Origin: Ligustrum vulgare
Lineage: Eukaryota > Streptophyta > Magnoliopsida > Lamiales > Oleaceae
Length of the DNA: 64,000 bases
Assembly (NCBI GenBank): GCA_963555705.1
Contig: OY743168.1
Coordinates: 18,606,139 to 18,670,138 of the forward strand
Reading direction: 5' to 3'
In this document: positions 36,401-46,516 of the stretch, one piece after another
Layout: the number at the start of each line of letters is the position of its first letter
Numbering within the stretch: the stretch's first letter is position 1
Program-made: the position numbers and the translations under genes
The notes under the pieces: model-generated
The model's input: the letters and a program-made list of their open reading frames with translations, nothing else
Told to the model about the DNA's origin: nothing
The model's database searches: none

Positions 36401-39125
36401 TGAATTGATCGAAATCTTAAGTTGTAAAAATGAACACAACTTAATTAAATTTACTTTGAAAATTCATATATTTATTATATGTTTTAATTTGATAAGAAAA
36501 ATAACTCAAACTAAAATTAATCTTCTATGACTAAATTGAATTTAGTTAACAAATTATATATAGAATTATAGGACTTAAATGATATAAATTAAAATGAATG
36601 AGATATAGAGGAAAAGTAAAAAAATATAAAATAGATTTTTTACCTCTGATTTTGAGACTATTTTATGGACAATATATTTACAGTTTATTCTCACTTATTA
36701 GTTTGTTTTAAACTTTTCATTGAGATTTTTGATTTGACATCCATATTACATATTTTTCAACTTCAAAATAATACAATAATTATCAAAAGAATAATTTTTA
36801 TTATAAAATAAAAAAAAAATAGTTTGTACGTTAAAAAATATCTTAATGCCATGAATAACATAGCACGGATGTCAATGCTAATGTCATTAATGACACATGT
36901 ACCATAATACTTGTTAAAATATATAATATCATTTTTTTGGGGGGCAAAAATTTCCAAATTTAGAAAGTTATTTTGGCTGGAACTATGCTTGGATTTTGGT
37001 GACGGCTATTCTACTTTAATATATATTAGGATTAGGATTAGGATTAAGATTAATATTAATATTTAATATTAAGAATTAAGATAAGATGTTCGTAACAATA
37101 ATGTAGACAAAACCTTTTATGTAAAGAAAATTTTATTAAAGGAGGATTAGAATCAACTTTAAAAATTAATTGACGTAAGATACCTTGTTTATTTTTATTT
37201 AAGGGGCTATAATACAATTTACAATTATTAAATATATAAAATTTAGGGGAGAAATTTGAAGAATTTTACTTTAGTTTATACATGCTGAAATTTTGTTAAT
37301 GGTTCAAGTTCCAAAAATTGGACACTAAGGTGCACTAGGACAGAGAAGGGGTTTAATTGACAACCAGAATCTACCAGATTAAACAAAGAAGACCTAGAAA
37401 AAATTAATTCTGAAACATTCGTATAACAGCATGCAACACATGAGCCACTTGACAGTGAAATCTTGTAAAGTTCAAATTACATTCGAAAATAAACCTTATA
37501 AGCTAATACATATACTAGATTACTAATTAAGAAGAGGTTTCTAAATTTGAGTAATTGTTGCCAACTTTATGTTTGGGAAACCAGCAAGCAAATCAAAGTC
37601 CTAAATAAAGTTAAGGAATCCTAATTACTAATTAGTAGACTAGGTTTGAACTGAGGATTGAGGAATATTGTCTGTACTCGTTAACTTTTCTGCAAACTGC
37701 TTGTGCAAATATTATATGGTCACTTACGAGTTTCATATTTGACTTGTTAGGGAGAAATTTTGCTGGTATAATGCCAAACTATTTCAGATGAGCGTTGAAT
37801 TGCAAAATCAGATATTATTGGGTGTTCGGAAATTGTTTAAATTATGCAGAAAACCTTATAACGGGGAGTTTTTTACCGAAAACTGTTTGGAAGGCTACAC
37901 AAAGTGGGCTCTTCTGAGTATTGATACAAAGATAAAAATATTGTTAGTTACTTGGCTTTTTGTTTAAGGTGACAGACTATCGTACATGTATAATATCGCC
38001 AGTTATGTACCAAGTAAGTAACTCTTTCAAGTCACCATTGTTATGTCAGTGAGTTAAGATAGTGAATAAAACTATCACCACTCTCTCCTTATGATAGTCC
38101 TTGTCCCTGCCCACCTTTTTTAATAGAAATGGACAAAATTCATGGTACATAACTGGCCGGATATAATTTTGGAAGTGCATCTCAGGGTCTTTTTTGCACT
38201 CAGTTCATGAATAGTGAGTGTGCCTTTTTGTGTATTCTTATTGAACTGCTGTGTTTATTGGTACTTGGTTGATACCAATGAGTACAAGGAGTAAAACTTA
38301 ATTCTTTAGCCCCTGTTTGGGTTGATTAAAATTAGATTTTTAGTGGATTTTGATAAAAATTGATGAAATGTGTTGTTAAAAAGTTGTAGGTCCCATAAAA
38401 TGTGGTTGATATTAATTATGGACTTCAACTTAGAATAAAATAAAGATTATATCCTTACCAAATATGGCTTTAATATGTTTCTGGATCGACAAGTTCATTT
38501 CTTTACAATGATGGGATTTATGTCACTGCCATCCACTGTTTCAAACCTAAGATGTATGTGTGGATGTTTAAGAACTTCCTTAACACTTTTTCCCTTCTTA
38601 AACTTCTCATTTCTGCTCGTCTTTTGACAGACAACCTACGAGAATTTCCGATATAGAGCTGATAACCGAATCAATGTTTATGATCGTGGTTGTGTAAATA
38701 ACTTTCTAGAAGTGTTCTTTACGAAGGTGAAACCTTCGAAGAACAACTTCCGAGCTTTTGTACAAGAGGAGGCTAGAAGATCAACAGCTTTGCCCACCAC
38801 CCGGGATTCTGAAGCAGAAGATACAGGTGACCGTCGCATGAAGGTAGAAGATGATATGGATCTAGGTGGAGATCTTTTAAAGATCTCCCAGCGTCATAAT
38901 ATTGAAGACATAGAAGCAGATATTCGTAGCAGAGGGAGTGATGTGCCGCATCATAAATCCTCAGAAGCCGATTCCGCTATCGGTTCTGACAGACGAGGCC
39001 CAGCTGTGCAACCCGACACGTGGCACTCGAGTTGGGGCAAAAGTAGCGGCAGCTGGGAGATGGCAACCGAGGTCGCTGGCACAAATTCAAATGTTTATGC
39101 TACTCCTAAAGAAGCATACCAATGA
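18404..39125 (+). CDS. DHHC-type protein S-acyltransferase (PAT08/PAT09-like), 5 coding exons
   Basis: Coding exons are 18404-18442, 22775-22960, 34209-34514, 34680-34913 and 38631-39125. All junctions are GT-AG and all introns are phase 0. Together they give 420 codons including TGA (419 aa). Seen: two N-terminal hydrophobic segments (about residues 32-48 and 60-82), a DPG motif at 87-89, and the cysteine-rich domain at about 138-176 with the catalytic DHHC tetrad at 165-168 followed by PWVGQCIG. Two further hydrophobic segments lie in exon 4, and a TTxE motif (TTYE) opens exon 5 at 256-259. The C-terminal tail is hydrophilic. Known family role: four-pass Golgi, endosome or plasma-membrane enzymes that move palmitate from their own cysteine to target-protein cysteines. 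The start is the first ATG after a pyrimidine-rich leader and gives the family-typical [13 protein letters not shown] opening. Intron 2 (22961-34208) is inflated by two nested copia elements, but no exon is damaged, so I infer a functional gene. The subtype call rests on the tail and the TTxE context and is from memory. Confidence 0.93.
18994..19017 (+). repeat. 24-nt guanine homopolymer
   Basis: An unbroken run of 24 G on the sense strand of intron 1, preceded by a run of ATTT repeats. It could form G-quadruplexes and is likely to vary in length or be mis-sequenced. Confidence 0.85.
22283..22439. mobile_element. Tourist-like MITE in intron 1, 157 bp
   Basis: TSD TAA at 22280-22282 and 22440-22442. 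Imperfect termini GCCCCAGTTTGAG and CCCAAATGGGTGC. Interior phrase CAACCACACACT. Confidence 0.6.
24017..24188 (+). repeat. Copia A 5' LTR
   Basis: Begins TGTCGAAATC and ends ACATTACAATA, that is TG...TA rather than the usual CA. The end is fixed by the primer site on its right and by the TSD after the other LTR. Confidence 0.88.
24154..24301 (+). repeat. Duplicated LTR end and primer site, period 74 bp
   Basis: The end of the LTR, the primer site and about 25 bp beyond are present twice in tandem. Primer sites TGGTATCAGAGC are at 24189-24200 and 24263-24274. The copies differ at few positions (AGGGTTC against AGGCTTC). Confidence 0.85.
24349..25527 (+). CDS. Copia A Gag
   Basis: 392 codons, open. 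N-terminal [17 protein letters not shown] and a central UBN2-type Gag domain ([44 protein letters not shown]). A CCHC zinc knuckle has Cys298, Cys301, His306 and Cys311. Gag forms the virus-like particle and binds RNA. It ends at TAG (25525-25527) exactly where the protease frame continues (IIDSGASDH), so the stop separates Gag from Pol in the same frame. Confidence 0.85.
   Translation: MESGYEHSSLQLTIEKLDGKNYREWAQSIKLVVDGKGKLGYLTGETKRPDTTDVTTLNKWQSENSLVTAWLINSMKSSIGRSYLFLPTAKEVWDAVRETYSDSENSSQVFEIKTRLWQMKQGERNVAKYYLEMKALWQELDLSYDDEWECPGDCTRYKKRLEIERVFEFLAGLNRDLDEVRGRILGRKPLPSTREVFAEVHREENRRKVMLDGSGGAGAEVGAEGSAMAINYRLESKMGLGLEKGSIEKSYKAGKGNGSFEFGPGPVESGPSDQHNYNGLIGKNNGPGQNQQRKRPWCEHCHKPGHKINDCWNLHGKPQDWKPRQNNRARGYQASVENQTTGSFSQEQVEQLYKNFSNLQNPSQSSHTVSSSSLAHKGILFQALNTVQTKTP
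25528..28892 (+). pseudogene. Copia A Pol, disrupted
   Basis: Same frame as gag after TAG. Seen: protease DSGASDH; a GAG-pre-integrase HFRLGHP...CEIC finger; integrase core with D (HSDVRGP), D (RGDNGTEY) and E ([10 protein letters not shown]); reverse transcriptase with [20 protein letters not shown] and YVDD (27949-27960); RNase H with FTDADWAGS and SSAEAEFRA. Lesions: a frameshift in the G run near 26487, a 140-bp tandem duplication (26532-26811), an in-frame TAA at 28079-28081, a frameshift near 28255 and another near 28795. It is not translatable as one protein. Confidence 0.88.
26532..26811 (+). repeat. 140-bp exact tandem duplication in integrase
   Basis: 26532-26671 is repeated at 26672-26811, starting CCTAGTCGGGTTCTC. 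Short AATCGGA matches at the junctions suggest replication slippage. 140 is not a multiple of three, so the frame is lost. Confidence 0.9.
28901..29028 (+). repeat. Copia A 3' LTR, left part
   Basis: The first 128 bp of the 172-bp LTR. It is broken by copia B after CCTTA and resumes at 33397-33440. Confidence 0.88.
29029..29173 (-). repeat. Copia B 3' LTR
   Basis: 145 bp, TGTTGTAATA to CATTTACA on the - strand, matching 33247-33391 base for base by eye. Confidence 0.9.
29181..32513 (-). pseudogene. Copia B protease-integrase-RT-RNase H, disrupted
   Basis: The frame opens [18 protein letters not shown] and reaches protease [12 protein letters not shown] frameshift near 32060 coincides with loss of the LWHxRLGHP half of the integrase finger; only MRCEQCIF remains. 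The integrase core has [15 protein letters not shown] and [10 protein letters not shown]. At about 30660 a stop replaces the expected Trp after EALDQPK. About 80 bases on, a small deletion between GGGTG repeats shifts the frame. RT (YVDDMIVTG) and RNase H ([27 protein letters not shown]) then run open to 29181. It cannot make a complete Pol. Confidence 0.88.
32514..33234 (-). other. Copia B leader in place of gag
   Basis: About 720 bp between primer site and protease frame. Next to the primer site is a CT/AG tract (33211-33232), then about 300 bp of GC-rich sequence (CGGCGACCG repeats near 33105-33140), then AT-richer DNA. No frame resembles Gag or its zinc knuckle. It is either what a deletion left behind or captured foreign leader sequence. 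Confidence 0.7.
33247..33391 (-). repeat. Copia B 5' LTR
   Basis: Second copy of the 145-bp LTR, next to the tRNA-iMet primer site at 33235-33246 on its internal side. Confidence 0.9.
33925..34097. mobile_element. Tourist-like MITE in intron 2, 173 bp
   Basis: TSD TTA at 33922-33924 and 34098-34100. Termini GCCCTTTTTTGAGCCCCATTATAA and TTATAATGGGGCTCCAACAAGGGC. It ends 111 bp before exon 3 of the acyltransferase. Confidence 0.8.
34914..38630 (+). other. Acyltransferase intron 4
   Basis: 3.7 kb, AT-rich. It contains four tandem ATTAGG-type units near 37026-37050 and a MITE relic at about 38311-38472 (TTAGCCCCTGTTTGG...ACCAAATATGGCTTTAA). The latter is related to sequences near 40110-40255 and 47968-48115. 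No ORF of interest. Confidence 0.55.
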
Positions 39126-39697
39126 GCACAAAAGGACCGGTAAGTGGTGACATGTACAGTAGTTGGAAGGAGCTGTCCAATTGGATAACACTGTTGATGC
39201 TTTCTGATTTCGGAGGAAAGATGCCATCTGTGCAAAGTGGATTTGATTTCATTTTTATCATGTCATCTTTCTTGAATGGACAGGTCCAATCTACTTTTGA
39301 TGAAAACAGTGTGACCATTGATGTGTAAAGACTGGGGAAAATGCCTCATCTTTTTTTACCCTTCTAACCTTAATCTGGTATCCATTGATGTGTAATGGCT
39401 TGCTTTTTTATGGATTGATTTTTCTCGTTACTGGCTTCATTCTTTGTGTAATTAACTTTCTTCTCATATGTAGAAGATTTCAGTTTTCTGGTGTGATTGT
39501 TATTCATTTGCTCCCAAATTTGAAGTATCTGGGTGTAAATTTACTTTATTTTCATTGCTTTTCGTGTTTGGATTAATTAATTTTTTCCCCGTCTCCTCTA
39601 ATTGGACCTTAAATCCTTAATGGTGTACTAAAATTCCTGCCCGATTAACGATGTTTGGGATAGTTTGGACACGTTAATGATATCTAGTACCTATAAC
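39126..39697 (+). other. Acyltransferase 3' region
   Basis: After the TGA the sequence to about 39580 is T-rich and unique-looking with no TE signature, consistent with a 3' UTR. The polyadenylation site cannot be placed. Confidence 0.35.
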
Positions 39698-39879
39698 CAG
39701 TGTTCTAAAAAGCGTAAAGCATGATAAAGCGACGAGACTGAGCATCAAGTTTAAGCGCATTTAGGTGTGAAAAAGCGCGGCAATGCTCAAGCTAAGCACG
39801 GGTAAAGCGCGAAGTGTGATAAAGCGGCAAGGTCAAGCTTAAGCGCGACGTAAGTGTAAGCGAGCTTTTTAGAACACTG
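39698..39879. mobile_element. hAT-like MITE, 182 bp
   Basis: Inverted termini CAGTGTTCTAAAAAGCG and CGAGCTTTTTAGAACACTG. Imperfect 8-bp flanks CCTATAAC and TATATAAC (6 of 8). The interior is made of AAGCG-type short repeats. Confidence 0.7.
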
Positions 39880-40669
39880 TATATAACCATAAAAAAATTC
39901 AGCATGGACGGTATTCAGTAAAATAACTGTATTTTTTTTTTTAAAAAAAAAAGGGTCAAAAATTCCTAATAACATTTTTTTCCGGCGAATTTAGCACGGG
40001 CGGCTCCTCATGTGGTGGATTCGTCCCTCCCTGCCTATAACACCAATCTAAGTTATACTACGAACTAAATAGTAGTATCATTTCTTTTGATATTATGTCT
40101 TTTTTTTCTATTAGTGGAGATTAAAATTAGATTATTAGTAAATTTTGATAGAAGTTGATAAAATGTGTATTAAAAAAAGTGTTATTAATATTAATTGTTG
40201 ACTTTTACCTAAATTAAAATTTGGATTATAATTTCTACCAAAGATGGGCTATATTTCAATAGAAAACGCAGAGTCATGTGTACGCAAGGGTTGTGAACTC
40301 ATCAACAAGATAAAAACAACTTATAGAGTGCTTGGCAAATCATTTATAAATTAATTTATAAATAATATAATTTTTCAAATAACTTTTTAATTAAATATAT
40401 TTTTAAAAAAGTACATGCATGAGATATGATTCATTGTACATTAACCACACAGTATTCTTCCTTAAACCTAACGGTTCAAATTTATTCCAAAACATAAGTC
40501 ACGAAATGGTGGAGCAAAAAGCCAAAAACAGTGTTTTTAACATAAATCACGAAATGGTGAAGCAAATTTATGCCAAAACACAAATCAGGGGCTAAAGAAT
40601 TAAGTTTTACTCCTTGTATCCTGCTAGGCACGCCTTTTTTTTTGCCGGCCTCACAATTGTTAAATTACC

Positions 40670-40914
40670 GCCCCAGGACATATCTCAAAGTGACAAAGGG
40701 GATGGGTGGTAAGTGCTCAACACGACTTTGTGCTTGGTTCGATTCCCCGCAAGGTGGAATTGACCTTGTGGCAAGCGGGAGTTATTGAGATTTGCTCATA
40801 CTTGCCATAAGTCCTTCCACCCTGGCTACTTGGAGGCATAACCTGGATTTACCTTCTCGAACCAAGGGCCTTGGGTGTGGTCGATTCGGACCCTCAGGAT
40901 GTGGGCTACACCCT
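40670..40914 (+). mobile_element. tRNA-derived SINE, 245 bp
   Basis: Perfect 17-bp target duplication ACAATTGTTAAATTACC at 40653-40669 and 40915-40931. Box-B-like GGTTCGATTCCCC is at 40736-40748 and an A-box-like GGTGGTAAGTGCTC upstream. Shares the segment CACCCTGGCT-GGAGGCATAACCTG with the SINE at 6848-7101. Confidence 0.9.
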
Positions 40915-40973
40915 ACAATTGTTAAATTACCAATATAATAATATTGTTCCTTTTGCTTTCTGTGCATTTATAT

Positions 40974-42665
40974 CTATACTATATTTTATATTTTAAAGTG
41001 AAAAAGTCTAACCAGTCATTGACTATCTTTCCAGTTCAAAGCATTTTTTTTAAACTTTACACGGCATGCGCCATGCGCATTAATTGCTTGGATGGCGCAT
41101 TAATTGCTCGATGTCAATCGCTTTCAGTGGCTGACACCATTTTTTTTTTAACTTATTCTTTCATTTTTTAAACTTTTTTTCTTGCTATGTATATTTGTGT
41201 AATTTCATCTTTTGTAATGTGTTATTCTTATATTTTATTTTGTCATAATAATTTTTAATACACGTACAAGTATTAAATTTAGATTACACATTCTACAAAA
41301 AAATTTCAAACCACAGTATTTGAAATAACGCGGGTCTCAAACATGGCGACTAATAATAATACGATTCATTATTTCAAATAATGAGATTTGAAATAGTAAA
41401 TTTTTTCAAAACGTAAAGTTAAAAATAGAGAATTTTTTTTAGTTTATTTATAGATTATTTTATTGGTAAAATGTAGAAAATGAGTTTTAAAAAAAATTAT
41501 GTTTTGAATAAGTGGAGAGAAAATGTGTGTGGTTAAAAAGTGGAGAGAAAATGTGTGTAGTTAAAAAATAGTTTGAAAAATTATGTTGTTTATAAATTGA
41601 TTTATAAATTGTAATGATTGCATTAAAAAATATAAGCTTATATTTATCTAATTTATGCGATGTCCATTTCATTTTGATATTCATTATTCAAAATATCATT
41701 TACCACATATTCTACAAAAATTTTAAAAAGCGCATTATTTGAAATGACTGGTCTCAAACAGGGGCTAATAATAATACGACACATTATTGTTCTCCTGAAA
41801 TTTATAATTTTCTATTATATTATCAATATTTTTTTGAATATAAATAATATTTCGATTTAAGTATATTATTTAGATTTAAGTATAAAAAAATATATAATTA
41901 AACACGCGTTTATAATTATTGTGATTGATGTTTTTGAAAGAAATTTCGAAAAAATGCTAAATTCAAGAGGCAAATGCAAAAAATGTGAATACTAAGGTTA
42001 ATAATAAATTATGTTTTTTAAATTATTCTTAATTTTAATAGTTGCGTAAATGTTATATGGTATACAATTCTCAGTATAATTTTTTTACTTCAACATTGTA
42101 TGTTGTCATATCATGATAAATGCTAAATTTACGTAATTAATATTTTTGACTATTTGATTTTATAAGTAAAAAAATATTATTTTATTGGTTAAATACTAAT
42201 ATTCGTGGGTTTAAATTAAGTACGCATTTATAATATCGTGATTGGTATTTTTGAAAGAAAATTGGAAAAACTTAAATAAGAGAGGAGAATACAGAAATTG
42301 TGAGAAATATATTGATATCTTTCACAAAATTAATATTTTACCCATAATATTACATCAAACATGATATACCATTAAATAAACTAGTAAATTTGTATTTTAT
42401 TTAAAATTAATAATAGCTCATAAAAGTTATTGAAATTAATAGTCATGTATTACTTAAATATATAAATTGACTTACTATTCAAATAAGCTATATAATTTAA
42501 ATTAGTTATATTATTTATAAAATTTTAATAGTTATTGTGATATAATATTATTTTTCATGCATTTTGGATTTGTGTTAATTATGTATAAACATTAAAGTTT
42601 TACAAATACTTATCAAAATTGATATTTTTGAATAATTTACGTGCATCGCACGAGAGAAACACTAG
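40974..42665 (+). mobile_element. Possible Helitron-type element
   Basis: The 3' end has a hairpin CGTGCATCGCACG (42641-42653) followed 9 nt later by CTAGT (42663-42667 region), the Helitron pattern of a hairpin before CTRR inserted next to T. A candidate 5' start TCTATACTATATTTTATA lies at about 40974. No Rep/helicase is coded. Other MITE-like pieces lie inside (about 41280-41770). The pairing of the two ends is inferred. Confidence 0.45.
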
Positions 42666-42667
42666 TC

Positions 42668-44935
42668 TAGGTTGAAGATACAGTTGGTTCATAGATAAAA
42701 AAAAATGATTTAATTTTCTCTCGAAAATTAATATATAAGAAATATTGATTGTCAATATAAATCAATATTTGACTAGAAATGGATAAATTTAGAACTAGTA
42801 TGAATTTTTGTTTATAAACAAAAAAAATGTGATGTTTTCAAGGTAAAATATGTAGTCAAACGGTAATTTTGAAAAATGTGTATGGTTAAAAATTGGTTCG
42901 AGGAAATGTGTTAATTATAAACTTGTTTATAAAGAAATTTCTCAAATGAGGCTTAATAATGGTTAATTTGGGGTCCTAATACCTTTCTTGATTTGATTAA
43001 ACTCCAAGATTAAATTTATTTAATTGCTTATTTTCATACATATTTAAATAGAGTTAAAATCAAACTAAAAAAATTAGTACACTAAGAATTAGAGCTAGAT
43101 TTTGTTAAAAGTAAAGTATATAATGTATTCACGTAAATTCGACAATGTACTCATTCCAGTTTACTTATATATATATATTGTTCACCTCAGACATAAAGTT
43201 CAACAATAAGTTTTTTGCATTGTTGTCGGTGACTGTTTTATTTACTTTTAATTAATTTTAGCTTTAATCGTTTTCTTTTAGACCTCATCTAAGTGTTTTT
43301 CTTAGTTATAATTTGTCGTTGGGAAACAAAGCAAAACAAGAGAATGACAATAACAATAATGTCAAACATGAAATTGAATATTTTTTGCGTTTGTGTGAAT
43401 GTTTCCTCGAAATTGATGAGGATAAGACATGGCCGGTTCCGGACTACAAAATAGAAGTCGAAAAATTCTATGGATGTCTTAAAGCATAATGGAGGATGCC
43501 TTAGAGATTTTAAGGTCTCCTTTTGAGATGATGTAGGATTCATCATCTTTTCAGTCTAAAATTAACTCTCGACAATCTTCGATCTTGTTTTTATCATCAG
43601 CTATTTCAAGACAAGTTTGATTTATCGGATAATTTGAGTTAATGCAATGAATATGTGTTTCATGTACTCCGATTATTTGTTATTAGCTTTTAAATGTAGT
43701 ATGAGTCTATGACTACAGATGCGTCTTGACATGCACGTATCACTCGTACATGAATGAGAAATTGCTTTAAATGTCACATCTACAGCAATCTAAGTGGTGG
43801 AGAGTCCAAATGAATCAAAGGGAGAGCTTGTGCCCCCGCTCTCTCTTCAGTAGCTACCAAGAGCTGACATTAAGCGATGTAGAAATTTGTATTGTTGCGT
43901 TGATTTTATTTATTGGAATGTGCAGTTCTTTGGATAATTTGGCTTGTTCATTATGAATATTGAGGTTAAGAATTCAGAATTTAAAATAAATACTTATTGA
44001 AATTAGTTTCTACCTGGATTTCCGTGGTCTTTGCTTACACATTTATTTGACATGCTAAGAATATAGTTAGGGGTGTAAGCGGTCCGATTTTACCGATTTT
44101 TGACAATTTTTGAAACCAAACCGATTGAGAAAGACTCAAATCTAAACTAAATCATTTAAAACGGTTTGAGAAAAACTCAAATCTAAATCAAACGGTTTGG
44201 TTCGATTTTAAACCTCTGATTTCACCATATTGCCTATTTACTTTTATGTCACTAGTACATTGATTTTTATATATATTTATATTTATTGACAATAAATCTA
44301 AACAAAATAAATAGATCTACCATAAATTAAAATATTAACTAAATTAAAACGAAATCATAGTAAAATTATAATATAGTTATTTTTTCTGCCTTTTTAGGCT
44401 ACGACGTACAACTAAAAGTTAGGACATTGTTACAATACAAATCTATAAGGCCAAAAAAAAATAACATGATCAATAAGACCTCTGTGATCATTATATCTAG
44501 AAAAAAAATAGATTTATTGATTAGATAAAAGGTATAACCAACCACAATAAAAAAAAAAGATTTATTAATTAGACAGAGAGTATATAATCAATAATAATTA
44601 AATAAGTTTATTCTTGTCGGTTGTCACAAAGTCAAACCATTCATCGGATATTTGGATGAAAATTATTGGATTTATTTGAATTTTGAAGTATGATAATTAT
44701 CTAATTTGATAATAAATGGAATAAAAATTAACAAAATACCCATATAACTATTGAATTTAACAAATTGGTCAAATTTTCGATTTTTTTATTTCATATTTTT
44801 ATATATTTTTCTCACCGATCTGGTTTTGTTTCAAACGACAATTAAAAATTTCAAGCTTAAAAAATAATCATTCTTGACCGATTTAGTCCGGTTCAAAATC
44901 ATTTAGTTGACGGGTCTACATAGCACCAATTCGAC
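42668..44935. other. Gene-poor AT-rich intergenic DNA
   Basis: No credible gene. 42700-42960 has MITE-like TGGTTAAAAATTGG phrases. 44068 to about 44930 starts TAGGGGTGTAAGCGGTCCG and contains repeated AAACGGTTTG and CGGTTCAAAATC phrases, probably a hAT-like MITE whose end is obscured by the adjacent MULE derivative. 43289-43546 and 43771-43956 contain short open frames without recognisable domains. Confidence 0.4.
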
Positions 44936-46440
44936 AATTTCTTAAATGTGGTTCCTATCTTTGACATGTATTATGCAAAACATCATAACGTTGTGATTTT
45001 TTACGCTGAACGTCCCAACATTTACATTTTCTTATTGGAGATGTTCTTTCAGTTATATTTAACTATATTTCACCGTCAAATTAAAATTGAACAGTAAACA
45101 TGATGGGCATTTTTGTCAAATTCCCTTTTTAATCCATTTCTTTCTTTCAATAAAGATAATTGACCCAAAACGTCCCTACGTCTGACATTTATTGTGAAAA
45201 AACATCACAACGCTCATTTTTTTGGCGAATAACGTCCATACCTTAAGATTTTCTTGCAAATTAGTCCCCAAATTTTACGTTTATTTCAATTTAGTCATTC
45301 CGTATTTGATTTAAATGTCATTGTCTTCAAATGTGTATAACTTTTGATCTACAACTCCGAATTGCACTCCGTTTTTTGCGTCGAACTCCAAATTCAACCA
45401 TTTTTCTTATGATGTATTATTTGCTCATTTATTAAACATTTCGTTTTGACTTTTATATTGTAAATACTTATTTTGTTAGAGTATCATTGATTAAGGTAAA
45501 TTGATTTTTGTAAATTTTATTGAAACATTGAAATTTTAATTTTAATGTGTGTTCGACGACCAACGGAATTTATAAATTGGATTTATTTGACTTTTATTTT
45601 TATTTTTTTAAGGTAAAATGTTTAGTTAAAAATTGATATGTTTAGCCCCGATTTGAGTCATATTATAATTGTGTGTTGTTCAAAAAGTTATTTGAGATTA
45701 TAATATGGGTCAAACAGGGGCTATACATACAGTTTTTTAACTAAACATTTTATCTTAAAAAATAAAAAAAGTCAAATAAATCCAATTTATAAATTTCGCT
45801 GGTCGTCGAGCACACACTAAAATTAAAATTTCAATGTTTCAATAAAATTTACAGAAATCAATTTACGTTAATCAATGACACTCTAATAAAATAAGTATTT
45901 AGATTACAAAAGTCAAACAAAAAATGTTTAATAAATGAGCACATGATACATCATAAGAAAGATTGTTGAATTTGGAGTTCAACGCAAAAAATGGAGTGCA
46001 ATTCGGGATTGTAGATCAAAAGATATTTACGTTTGAAGACAATGACATGTAAATCAAATACGGAATGACTAAATTGAAAGAAAAGTAAAATTTGGGGACT
46101 AATATACAAGAAAATCTAAAGGTATGGACGTTATTCACCAAAAAAAGGACGTTGAGATGTTTTTCCACAATGAGTGTCAAACGTATGAACGTTTTGTCTC
46201 AATTATCTTTATTGAAAGAAAAAAATGGATTAAAAATGGAATTTGACAAAAAAAAAAAAAAAAAAACCCTCATGTTTACTGTTCAATTTTAATTTGACGG
46301 TAAAATATAATTAAATATAACAGAAAGGACGTTTCCAACAAAAAAAATGTAAAAATTGAGACCTTAAACTTCAAAAATCATAACGTTAGACTATTTTGCA
46401 CAATACATATTAAAGATAGAAACGTTTTGTGTTATTTCCC
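44936..46440. mobile_element. MULE-derived palindromic element upstream of the COG0212 gene
   Basis: Same family as 8257-9854 and 14864-16313. The left arm has CTTTGACATGTATTATGCAAAAC and so on; the right arm ends ACGTTTTGTGTTATTTCCC at 46440. The first few left bases are eroded, so the TSD is unreadable and the left boundary is approximate. The right end is 76 bp from the COG0212 ATG. Confidence 0.8.
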
Positions 46441-46516
46441 TACTATTTTTGTAAAATGTTATCAGAATTCAGAACAACTGTTGCACACCCGGGCCACTAT
46501 TCTCCTCTCCATATTC

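Noticed and set aside
37026..37050. Interstitial telomere repeat
   Set aside because: The unit is ATTAGG, not TTTAGGG, and there are only about four copies.
43289..43956. Possible small genes in the intergenic gap
   Set aside because: Short, no domains, AT-rich codon use, no consistent splice structure.
46427..46516. Upstream extension of COG0212 exon 1
   Set aside because: No ATG in this part of the frame, and it begins inside the MULE-derived terminus; the first ATG is 46517.
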